Below are positions 17,611-24,634 of a stretch of 36,801 nucleotides of DNA, in pieces. Both the position numbers and the translations under genes were made by a program. The notes beneath the pieces are model-generated. The model was given only the letters and a program-made list of their open reading frames with translations, was not told the origin of the DNA and ran no database searches. Location: the NCBI GenBank assembly GCA_030694005.1, contig JAUXZG010000143.1, positions 1 through 36,801 on the forward strand. Reading direction: 5' to 3'. Each line of letters opens with the position of its first letter. Positions within the stretch are counted from its first letter, which is position 1. Origin of the DNA: Desulfobaccales bacterium (GTDB lineage: Bacteria > Desulfobacterota > Desulfobaccia > Desulfobaccales > 0-14-0-80-60-11).

Positions 17611-18624
17611 ATGGCATCTCAAACACAAGGCAATTTTGGTCAATTAATGTCTATAGCCCGGGGGTTTCAGGCCGCCAAGATGCTGATGGTGGCCGTGGAC
17701 CTGGGAGTGTTTGATTTCCTGGAGGAGCCTCAGAGCGCGGTGGAGGTGGCGGCCCACATCAAGGCGGACCCCCGGGCCACGGGCATCTTCTTAAATGGTC
17801 TGGCGGCCCTGGGGCTGGTGGTAAAAGGGGTGGACTACTTCCACAACAGCGAGGCCGTGTCCCGCTACCTGGTGCATGGCAAAGAAGAATACCGGGGGGC
17901 CATCCTCCGGCACATCCACCACACCATGAAGGGCTGGGCAAGCCTGGGGGACACCGTCATTGCGGGCCATCCCCCGGACCTGGAGCCGGAGAGGTGGCTG
18001 GACCGAAACAAGGAGCGCTCCGAGCAAGAGATGCGGGACTTTATCTGGGGCATGCACGCCCTGGCCCGGGACCTGGCCCCCCAGGTGGCGGCCAGGCTAG
18101 ACTTGAGCGGGGTGCGGCACCTTCTGGACCTGGGCGGCGGCCCGGGCACCTATGCCATTAACTTTTGCCAGGTCCATCCAGAACTTAGGGCGACAGTTTT
18201 TGACCTGCCCGGCCCGGTGAAGATCGCCCAGGAAAACATCGCCCGCCACGGCTTGAGCCACCGCCTCGACACCCTGGCGGGCAATTTCTTAAAAGATGAC
18301 ATCGGCGCCGGCTATGATGCCATCTGGATCTCCCACATCCTTCACAGCCACACCGAGGAGCAATGCCACCTGATCTTAACCAAGGCCATCCAGGCCTTGA
18401 TGCCAGGGGGCGTTTTGGCCGTTCAGGACTTTTATCTAAATGACGACGGCTACAGCCCCCCGGGGGCGGCCATGTTCTCGGTGCACATGCTGGCCGTCAC
18501 CCCAGGCGGCCGGTCCTATAAACACCAGGAAGTGGCCCAATGGCTGGTGGAAGCCGGCCTGACCATCCCCCAATACCAGCAGACCACCCCGGAAGCCGGC
18601 TTTTTGGCGGCGAGGAAACGGTAA
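17611..18624 (+). CDS. Class I SAM-dependent methyltransferase, O-methyltransferase type
   Basis: A 337-residue protein with an N-terminal winged-helix dimerisation domain (about 10-95; AAKMLMVAVDLGVFDFL, then ATGIFLNGLAALGLVVK) and a Rossmann methyltransferase domain. Motif I is LLDLGGGPGTYAINF (171-185), then ATVFDLPGPVKIA for SAM ribose binding, YDAIWISHILHSHTEEQC as the catalytic region with candidate base histidines, and LMPGGVLAVQDFYLNDDG as the post-motif. This layout is that of plant-like O-methyltransferases, also used in bacteriochlorophyll, quinone and natural-product pathways. No pathway neighbours are present, so the substrate is unknown. GGAGG precedes the ATG by about 11 bases. 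Confidence 0.88.
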   Translation: MASQTQGNFGQLMSIARGFQAAKMLMVAVDLGVFDFLEEPQSAVEVAAHIKADPRATGIFLNGLAALGLVVKGVDYFHNSEAVSRYLVHGKEEYRGAILRHIHHTMKGWASLGDTVIAGHPPDLEPERWLDRNKERSEQEMRDFIWGMHALARDLAPQVAARLDLSGVRHLLDLGGGPGTYAINFCQVHPELRATVFDLPGPVKIAQENIARHGLSHRLDTLAGNFLKDDIGAGYDAIWISHILHSHTEEQCHLILTKAIQALMPGGVLAVQDFYLNDDGYSPPGAAMFSVHMLAVTPGGRSYKHQEVAQWLVEAGLTIPQYQQTTPEAGFLAARKR

Positions 18625-18625
18625 A

Positions 18626-18698
18626 GTAGGGTGGGGAAGGGGGCTAAGGGCCAGTGGCCCCCCTTACAATCCTTCCCCACGCCCCCTCCCCCCACCTC
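18626..18698 (-). repeat. Truncated triple-hairpin repeat on the opposite strand / convergent hairpin
   Basis: Between the convergent methyltransferase and SDR genes, GCTAAGGGCCAGTGGCCCCC sits inside an outer GTGGGGAAG/CTTCCCCAC stem. It resembles the third hairpin of copies A-C read from the minus strand. It may act as a bidirectional terminator. Confidence 0.5.
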
Positions 18699-19610
18699 TC
18701 ACCCTTCCTCTCCTAACAAGTGGCTCAAAGCCTGGTCAATGGTGGGGTAGAGGAAGGTAAAGCCCGCGGTCAGCAGTTTTTGGGGCAGGACTTTTTGGCC
18801 TTCTAAGACCACCTGGCCGAATTCCCCTAAAAGCAGGCGCACCATGAACGCCGGCGCGGGCAGGAAGTTGGGGCGGTGCAGGGCCTTTCCCAGGGCCCTG
18901 GCCAGTTCCCGGTTGCGCACCGGGTTGGGGGCGGTGAGGTTCACCGGGCCAGTGATCTCAGGGTGGTCTTTGAGGAACAGGAAGGCCCGGGCGTGGTCTT
19001 CTTGATGGATCCAGGAGAACCACTGTTTACCGGAGCCTACGGGTCCGCCCAGGAATTTTTTAAACAAGGGCACCAGCTGGTCCAGGACGCCGCCATTTTT
19101 GCCCAACACCAGGCCGAAGCGGGTGATCACCACCCGCACCCCCAGGTCCTGAGCCTTCAGGGCCTCGGCTTCCCAATCCTGAGCTAACTTGGCCAGAAAG
19201 TCGGTGCCCGGCGCAGATTCCTCGGTCAGGGTCTCCTCCCCCCGCAGGCCGTAGTAGCCCACCGCGGAGGTACTGCAAAAGAGTTGGTGGCGATCCCCGC
19301 CGGCGAGGGCCTTTATCAAGTTGCGGGTGGTGAGGATGCGGCTGTCGTAGATATTCTGCTTGGTCCGGGCGTCCCAACGGCCGAAGACCGAGGCTCCCGC
19401 CAGGTTGATGATCCAGTCGTGTTCCGACACCGCGGCCATCCAGGGGCCTTCCTGAGCGGGATTGCCGGTCAAGAAGCTGATCCCGGTTGGGGTGGGCGCC
19501 GGAGCGCGTTCGCTGCGGGAAAGGATAGTGACCTCATGGCCCTTTTGGGCCAGTTGACGGGAAAGAAAAGTGCCCACGAATCCCGAGCCGCCGGTCATGA
19601 AGATTTTCAT
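18699..19610 (-). CDS. TIGR01777-family NAD(P)-dependent SDR/epimerase
   Basis: A 303-residue extended SDR-type protein. The start is ATG at 19610 (MKIFMTGGSGFVGTFLSRQL) with AGAGAGG nine bases upstream, not the longer frame from 19688. The N-terminal TGGSGFVG is the dinucleotide-binding motif. VSEHDWIINLAGASVFG, FCSTSAVGYYG (active-site Ser and YxxxK-like Tyr), VRVVITRFGLVLGKNGG, GSGKQWFSWIHQEDHARA and PVNLTAPNPVRNRELARAL are TIGR01777 hallmarks. A C-terminal DUF1731-like part (LLGEFGQVVLEGQKVLPQKL) completes the family architecture. Members are related to cell-division inhibitor SulA-like annotations, but the substrate is unknown. It is a single gene. Confidence 0.92.
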   Translation of the reverse strand: MKIFMTGGSGFVGTFLSRQLAQKGHEVTILSRSERAPAPTPTGISFLTGNPAQEGPWMAAVSEHDWIINLAGASVFGRWDARTKQNIYDSRILTTRNLIKALAGGDRHQLFCSTSAVGYYGLRGEETLTEESAPGTDFLAKLAQDWEAEALKAQDLGVRVVITRFGLVLGKNGGVLDQLVPLFKKFLGGPVGSGKQWFSWIHQEDHARAFLFLKDHPEITGPVNLTAPNPVRNRELARALGKALHRPNFLPAPAFMVRLLLGEFGQVVLEGQKVLPQKLLTAGFTFLYPTIDQALSHLLGEEG

Positions 19611-19710
19611 GGTTATTGGCCTCTCTCTTCCGGGGGGATGCAGGCTATTAGTCAGAAAGGATAAGGACCTGTAGCCCTTATCTCCCAAACCTTTCCACTC
19701 CCTTATTTAA

Positions 19711-19738
19711 GTAGGGGCACAGCGCGCTGTGCCCCTAC
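19711..19738. repeat. Perfect 28-bp palindrome
   Basis: GTAGGGGCACAGCG is followed directly by its exact reverse complement. It lies between the Nramp stop and the SDR start and could fold as a hairpin at the end of the Nramp transcript. The GTAGGGGC ends also occur in the hairpins of the element at 31622-31740. Confidence 0.6.
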
Positions 19739-19863
19739 CGGGTTTAATGCAAGGTAACCATTCAAGGGTATGGTGGCAAGGGTGAAAGGGGGGAAGGATA
19801 GCTGGCGGGTGGGCTTAGCCGGCCTATCTCAAAAATGTCGCCCGCCGGTTTAGGAAACCGCTC

Positions 19864-21099
19864 TTATTTTTGGAAAAATGAGGTCAGGACCATCAGGATA
19901 GTCAAGACGATCATAACCACCACGGTGACCCAGGAGATGACATTATAAGTCCGGCTATTGACGTACTTGCCCATGAGGTCCGTATTGTTGATCAACAGCA
20001 GCATAAAGATCAGCACAAAAGGCAGCAAGACGCCGTTGGCCACCTGAGACCAGAACATCACTAGAATTAAGGGTATATCGGGAATGAGGATGACGCCGGC
20101 CCCGATGACGATGATCAGGGTGTAAAGCCAATAGAAAACCGGCGCCTCTCGCCAGGATTTATCGACTCCCGCCTCAATGCCAAAGCCTTCGCAGATGATG
20201 TAGGCCGTGGCCAGGGGCAGGATAGACGCGGAAAACAGGGAGGCATTAAGCAAACCCAGGGCAAAGAGCCAGGACGCCCATTGGCCCGCCAGGGGGGCCA
20301 GGGCCAGGGCGGCATCCTTGGCGGACTCGATCTTGATGCCCTGGAGATGAAGGGTGGCGGCGCAGGAGACGATGATGAACAGGGCCACGATGTTGGTCAT
20401 AAAGCAGCCCGCAATGACGTCCACTTTGGAGTAGCCATAGTCTTTAACGGTAATGCCTTTTTCCACCACCGCGGACTGGATGTAAAACTGCATCCAGGGG
20501 GCGATGGTGGTACCGATGACTCCTACCAGGATGGTCAGGTAATTGCGGTCAAAGCTGAAGTTGGGAATAAGCAGTTCCCGGGTCACCTGTCCCCAGGGGG
20601 GATTGGCCATAAAACCAGAGGCTAAATAGCTCAGGTAGAGGAGGCAGGCCACTAAAAAGACCCGCTCCACGGACTTGTAGGACCCCCTGAGCACCAGGCC
20701 CCAGACAAACAAGGCCCCCAGAGGCACGGAGATATATTTGCTCACACCGAACAACTCCATGCTGGCGGCCACCCCGGCAAACTCACAGATGGTGTTTCCC
20801 AAATCCGCCAGCAGTAGGCCCAGCATGGCGTAAAAGGTGATCTTCACCCCAAAGCGCTCCCTAATCAGGTCCGCCAGGCCTTTGCCGGTGACCGCGCCCA
20901 TGCGGACGCACATCTCCTGGACGACGATGAGGGCCACCGTTAAGGGGATGAGGGTCCACAGGAGTTTGTAACCCAGAGCGGCCCCGGCCACGGAGTAGGT
21001 GGTGATGCCGCCGGCGTCATTGTCCACGTTGGCCGTGATGATGCCCGGCCCCACCACCGCGAAAAAGATAAAGAGCCGACGAAAACTGGGAACCTTCAC
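19864..21099 (-). CDS. Divergent Nramp-family divalent metal transporter, possibly Mg2+-type
   Basis: A 411-residue, about 11-helix inner-membrane transporter of the Nramp/SLC11 fold. The first helix reads GPGIITANVDNDAGGITTYS: where Mn/Fe transporters have DPGN, this has Asp26-Asn-Asp-Ala-Gly. Helix 6 reads IGTTIAPWMQFYIQSAVV: the canonical MPH, whose Met is a soft-metal ligand, is Ala200-Pro-Trp. Loss of the sulphur ligand favours a hard ion such as Mg2+, as described for the NRAMP-related magnesium transporters; this is inference. The GTG start at 21099 has AAGGGG nine bases upstream, only 5 bases after the stop of a MgtE_N/CBS protein. The two form an operon, and the partner carries Mg2+-sensor-type domains. 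Confidence 0.88.
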   Translation of the reverse strand: MKVPSFRRLFIFFAVVGPGIITANVDNDAGGITTYSVAGAALGYKLLWTLIPLTVALIVVQEMCVRMGAVTGKGLADLIRERFGVKITFYAMLGLLLADLGNTICEFAGVAASMELFGVSKYISVPLGALFVWGLVLRGSYKSVERVFLVACLLYLSYLASGFMANPPWGQVTRELLIPNFSFDRNYLTILVGVIGTTIAPWMQFYIQSAVVEKGITVKDYGYSKVDVIAGCFMTNIVALFIIVSCAATLHLQGIKIESAKDAALALAPLAGQWASWLFALGLLNASLFSASILPLATAYIICEGFGIEAGVDKSWREAPVFYWLYTLIIVIGAGVILIPDIPLILVMFWSQVANGVLLPFVLIFMLLLINNTDLMGKYVNSRTYNVISWVTVVVMIVLTILMVLTSFFQK

Positions 21100-21104
21100 C
21101 GTCG

Positions 21105-22391
21105 CTAACCCCTTCCTGACCGTTTGCTCACGAAGAAGTTGGCGAAGGTCTCCAGGCTGCTGCGGTCCGGGATTAAGATCTCCAGGACATCATCCACCGT
21201 GATGATTCCCAGCATTTTCTCCTCTTCGCCCAACACGGGAATGGCCAGAAGGCTGTATTTATTAAATAATTCCGCCACCTTTTCATGATCATCCAGGGGA
21301 TGGACATGAATGACCCGGGTCTGCATAAAATCCTGTAACTTGGCGTTCGGTTTGGCAATCAGGAGTTCTCGCAAGGAGATGACCCCTTTGATGGTTTCGT
21401 CTTCCTCAAGGATATAGAGGTAGTAAATGGTCTCCGCCTCGGAGGCGAGTTTTCTCAGTTGCGTGATAGCCTCTTCGGCGGTAATTGTCGGCGCCAAGGC
21501 GAGGTATTCGGTGGTCATCAGGGCCCCGGCAGTGTCCTCATCATAATCCATCAATTCCCGCACTTCCTGAGCTTCCTCAGGTTCCATCAGTTTCAGGAGC
21601 TCAGCAGCCTTCTCTTCCGGCAGTTCTCCCAGAAGGTCCGCGGCTTCGTCCGGGGGCATCTCTTCTAAGAGGTCGGAGGCTTGGCGGCTGTCCAGGTGCT
21701 CGATGATTTCAATCTGGGTGTCCACGTCCATTTCCGCAAAGGCCTCGGCCGCGGTCTCGACATCCAGTTCTTCAATGAAGTCGGTTCTCTTCTTATAGTC
21801 CAAGTCTTCAATGAGGTCCGCCAGGTCTGCCGGATGGAGTTGATCCAGTTGGTGTCGTTCCCTCATAAGCTGCAGGTTCGCAGTCTTTTCCTCCATATGC
21901 TGGATAAATTGCCACCAGACAAGGTGGTTCTCTTTCCGTTTAAACAGGAACTCCAGCCCTAGGCGTCGGGCCAGACCTCGCAAGCCGATATCCACCGCGG
22001 CCGGGACCATGTATCTGCGACCTTCGGTTTGCAGCCAGAAGAGCTTGATGTCGTTCACCCTAACGACTTTGGTGCCTTTCAAGTCGATAATCTGTTTATC
22101 CATGAGCCATTTGCCCATGTAGATTTCGTCGGCTTGCAAAGGGATTAACTCCTCCTCTTGGAGCTTGCCTTTGAGCCTGAGACCCCCAAGGGTAATCTGG
22201 TCCACTTGCTCTACGGGGATATGCTTCTGAACACGTTTGGCATATTTGATGCCGGTTACTTTCGGGGTCTCTCTTTCCCAATGAATGGCTAGATCTCTCA
22301 GCCGGCCCACCAGGCGCCCTTCATGGTCATAGATGGGCTTTCCCTGGATTTGACTGAAGAAGAATTCCCCCAATATCCGGACTTTCTCCAT
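21105..22391 (-). CDS. PRC-barrel, MgtE N-terminal and CBS-pair protein (likely Mg2+-sensing partner)
   Basis: A 428-residue soluble protein with no transmembrane segments. Two PRC-barrel-like regions come first (about 10-75, KPIYDHEGRLVGRLRDLAI; about 92-165, KQIIDLKGTKVVRVNDIKLF). The MgtE_N helical-repeat domain follows (about 178-280; LHPADLADLIEDLDYKKR, LLEEMPPDEAADLLGELPEE). A CBS pair completes it (about 283-405; DYDEDTAGALMTTEYLALAP and LAIPVLGEEEKMLGIITVDD). In true MgtE the N and CBS domains gate the channel in response to Mg2+; here the channel domain is absent and the next gene is a divergent Nramp transporter, so this protein probably regulates that transporter. The start ATG at 22391 has GAGAGG eight bases upstream. 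A long structured leader precedes it. Confidence 0.88.
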   Translation of the reverse strand: MEKVRILGEFFFSQIQGKPIYDHEGRLVGRLRDLAIHWERETPKVTGIKYAKRVQKHIPVEQVDQITLGGLRLKGKLQEEELIPLQADEIYMGKWLMDKQIIDLKGTKVVRVNDIKLFWLQTEGRRYMVPAAVDIGLRGLARRLGLEFLFKRKENHLVWWQFIQHMEEKTANLQLMRERHQLDQLHPADLADLIEDLDYKKRTDFIEELDVETAAEAFAEMDVDTQIEIIEHLDSRQASDLLEEMPPDEAADLLGELPEEKAAELLKLMEPEEAQEVRELMDYDEDTAGALMTTEYLALAPTITAEEAITQLRKLASEAETIYYLYILEEDETIKGVISLRELLIAKPNAKLQDFMQTRVIHVHPLDDHEKVAELFNKYSLLAIPVLGEEEKMLGIITVDDVLEILIPDRSSLETFANFFVSKRSGRG

Positions 22392-22543
22392 AATTAAAAC
22401 CTCTCTTGGCAGAACCCCAGGCCAAACAGCTCTCTAAATATTGAACCATTGAATTTGCAGGAAACCAAGCTGATAGTGAGGGGTCTGTTAAAAAAAATAT
22501 CAATCTAAGGCTACTAGCGAAGAAGACAGGCTTAGTCTTGGAA

Positions 22544-22602
22544 GGGGAATGGCCTGGGGTAGGCCTCCTCAGTTACCTGGGGCTTACCCCCGGCAAGTCC
22601 CC
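22544..22602 (-). promoter_or_regulatory. Long hairpin in the leader of the MgtE_N/CBS-Nramp operon
   Basis: The arms 22544-22561 and 22585-22602 pair at 15 of 18 positions by my alignment and enclose a 23-base loop that can itself pair partly. It lies about 150 bases upstream of the start of the operon's first gene, so it would be in the 5' leader RNA. It does not match the M-box, yybP-ykoY or NiCo consensus features that I know. Confidence 0.4.
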
Positions 22603-22689
22603 GCCTCCATAAGAAGTCAGAAAAAGGTGCTCCCGGCTTTTTCTCTTAGACTCTCTCAACTTGCCGCCGGAGGCCGGCGGACTCTCTCA

Positions 22690-22718
22690 TTGACAAGGTC
22701 TGCGCCAGTCCCTAGTAT
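22690..22718 (+). promoter_or_regulatory. Sigma70-type promoter pointing away from the Nramp operon
   Basis: TTGACA (22690-22695), a 17-base spacer and TAGTAT (22713-22718) make a near-consensus plus-strand promoter. An ACTCTCTCA repeat at 22650-22658 and 22681-22689, with a GCCGCCGG/CCGGCGG hairpin between, lies directly upstream. No plus-strand gene follows until 24608, so the product may be a small RNA. Confidence 0.5.
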
Positions 22719-22725
22719 TTAATGA

Positions 22726-23141
22726 ATCCGTGCCAGGAACTAGAGTCGGGCGCAGATTGGGTCGGGCGGGCCAAGGGACTGACTGACGGTTGACCAGAGG
22801 CGACCTAAAGGGGGAGGGAAGGGTAGGAAAGGGGTCTTGAGGACCCTTCCCCGCCACAGCCTTCCCCCAACAAGACCTCCATATCAAGAACTGGCCAAAG
22901 GGTTTGGTGAAGGAAGGGGAGAGTTAAGGTCCGGCTGGAAATCCTTTATTTACCAGCAGTTATGGGGGGACGGCGTGCCGTGCCCTTAACCTGGGCAAGT
23001 CCAATTATCGCAGGCTTTAGCCTGCGGCGGCTACAGTAAGAGGATTTCCGGTGGGACACTGGCTGGGGGGGGTGGCAGCCGAGCTGCAAGAACGAATGAG
23101 GCGCCCCAAGGTCTTGGCGCCCACCCTCAAATTTCGGCAAG
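22726..23141. other. Gene-free stretch with hairpins and a dispersed repeat
   Basis: I find no convincing gene here. A nested G/C hairpin at about 22811-22867 (GGGTCTTGAGGACCC at its core, GGGGGAGG and CCTTCCCCC outside) could end a transcript from the 22690 promoter, although no U-run follows. CGCAGGCTTTAGCCTGCGGCGG at 23009-23031 belongs to the scattered AGGCTxxAGCCT hairpin type also seen near 31775. Confidence 0.4.
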
Positions 23142-23993
23142 TCACTCCGAACTTGACTGGCGCTGGGGTTCGGCCCTTTTAAAAGAGCGGACCTCGATGA
23201 TCTTGGGCCGGGGGCGGCGGACCTCGTTGGCGGCCTGTTCTTGATTGGCTGCCTGCGTGGCCTTTTTAAAGGCCTGACTGGAGCCTTTGCCGGCAGGAGC
23301 CGGGGGGGTGCCGGGGGCCGCAAAAAGCTTTCCCTTCTGGTATGGTCCGTTATAAGTCCCCATCACATTCTGGACAAAGAGCTGAGTTTCGGTGTAAGGG
23401 GGGATGCCGGCGCACCGGGCCACACTCTCCGGGCCGGCATTATAGGCGGCCACGGCCAGGGGGACGTTGTGTCCGAACCGGTCCAGGCAGCGCCTGAGAT
23501 AGCCCACCCCGCCGGCGATGTTCTGCTCCGGATCGAAAGGATTGTTGACGCCCATGAGGGCCGCGGTGCCGGGCATGAGCTGCATCAAGCCCTGGGCCCC
23601 TTTGGGGGAAACCGCCCCGGGGTTAAAGGCGGACTCGTGGCGCATCACCGCCCGCACCAGGGAGGGGTCCACCCCATAAAGACGGGCATATTTGAAGATC
23701 AGGGCCTCCAGTTGGGGGTTGGCCAGGGGCCTGGAGTAACCCGAAGCGGGTCTCAGAGTATATGCCCGGGGCCACCAGACTCGGGCCTTGTTATTGAAGA
23801 TAAAGACCTGGACCTCCTTACCCAGGAGGTCGTATAAGGTGTCCCCGGAGATAGCTTTTCCCCAAGAATCGTTACCTTCCAGGACCAGGGAGGTGCCGTC
23901 GGAACCCACCGGAAGGGCAGGCTCCGCAAGCGCGGCCGGAATGAAAAAGGCACAGGAAAAGATGAATATCAGGATAAATAACCTTATCATCAT
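23142..23993 (-). CDS. Lytic transglycosylase with SLT domain
   Basis: A 283-residue exported murein lyase that should cleave the MurNAc-GlcNAc bond, leaving 1,6-anhydroMurNAc. Residues 1-23 are a signal peptide (IRLFILIFIFSCAFFIPAALA). An N-terminal 70-residue part (YDLLGKEVQVFIFNNKARVW) resembles the small domain of similar exported proteins. The SLT domain spans about 95-215, with catalytic Glu120 in VMRHESAFNPGAVSPKGAQG, GLMQLMPGTA (135-144), NIAGGVGYLRRCL and VAAYNAGPESV. The C-terminal 65 residues are low-complexity, Ala/Gln/Lys/Arg-rich. A near-consensus minus-strand promoter ends just upstream of the start, so the mRNA would have almost no leader. Confidence 0.93.
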   Translation of the reverse strand: MMIRLFILIFIFSCAFFIPAALAEPALPVGSDGTSLVLEGNDSWGKAISGDTLYDLLGKEVQVFIFNNKARVWWPRAYTLRPASGYSRPLANPQLEALIFKYARLYGVDPSLVRAVMRHESAFNPGAVSPKGAQGLMQLMPGTAALMGVNNPFDPEQNIAGGVGYLRRCLDRFGHNVPLAVAAYNAGPESVARCAGIPPYTETQLFVQNVMGTYNGPYQKGKLFAAPGTPPAPAGKGSSQAFKKATQAANQEQAANEVRRPRPKIIEVRSFKRAEPQRQSSSE

Positions 23994-24002
23994 AACTTAT
24001 TT

Positions 24003-24031
24003 TATTAAAGGTATTTATGATTTTTTGTCAA
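24003..24031 (-). promoter_or_regulatory. Promoter of the lytic transglycosylase gene
   Basis: Read on the minus strand, TTGACA (24031-24026), a 17-base AT-rich spacer and TTAATA (24008-24003) form a strong sigma70-type promoter. Transcription would begin near 23996, three or so bases before the ATG at 23993. Confidence 0.6.
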
Positions 24032-24039
24032 GAAATAAG

Positions 24040-24600
24040 TTTTTTGCAACTTAACCTTGTTGTTGTCGGCAAATCTAATCGAAAAAATTTCTGAATAACT
24101 TTAAAGAGACAGGCGTTAAATCCACAGATGCCTAAGTAATAGTCATTCCGGCCCCTTTTCCTTAGGTAGGGTCAGGACCCCTATCCAGAATCGGCCGCCC
24201 CCCTGAATCCTGGGGGGGCCTCCCTCCCGGCCACGGCGATTTTAAGTTTTCCTTAGACAGGGCATTAATTCATTATACCTCGGCACCAGGGAGCCCTAAG
24301 GTACCAAACCCAGGAACGGTAGGAAAACCATAAATACCATTTTTTCAGCTCTCGTAAACCGCCGCGACACGGCTCTATAATTAAATGAAAAAGTTGCTTA
24401 AGTTTCTTAAATAAACTATTCTCAAATAAATTTGCATTTGGTCAACGGTATTGTAGGGTTAGGCCTTTTTTCAAGGGATGGAAGATGGTGTCCGCCCAAC
24501 GGTGCCGGTTTGAAAGAATTTAGTTGCCCTTGGGGGGAGAAGACCAGGGATCAGGGCCCCTCCCTCCCGCAGCCAAAACCCCCACCCCCTGACGAGGGAG
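24040..24600. other. Gene-free stretch before comEC
   Basis: No gene is convincing here. The DNA mixes AT-rich runs with G/C hairpins (for example CCCCCCTGAATCCTGGGGGGG at about 24198-24218). A few AT-rich positions near 24370-24440 could serve as the comEC promoter, but no pair of boxes stands out. Confidence 0.3.
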
Positions 24601-24634
24601 AGCGGGTTTGCTTCCGGCAGGCCGGGGAGACCTC

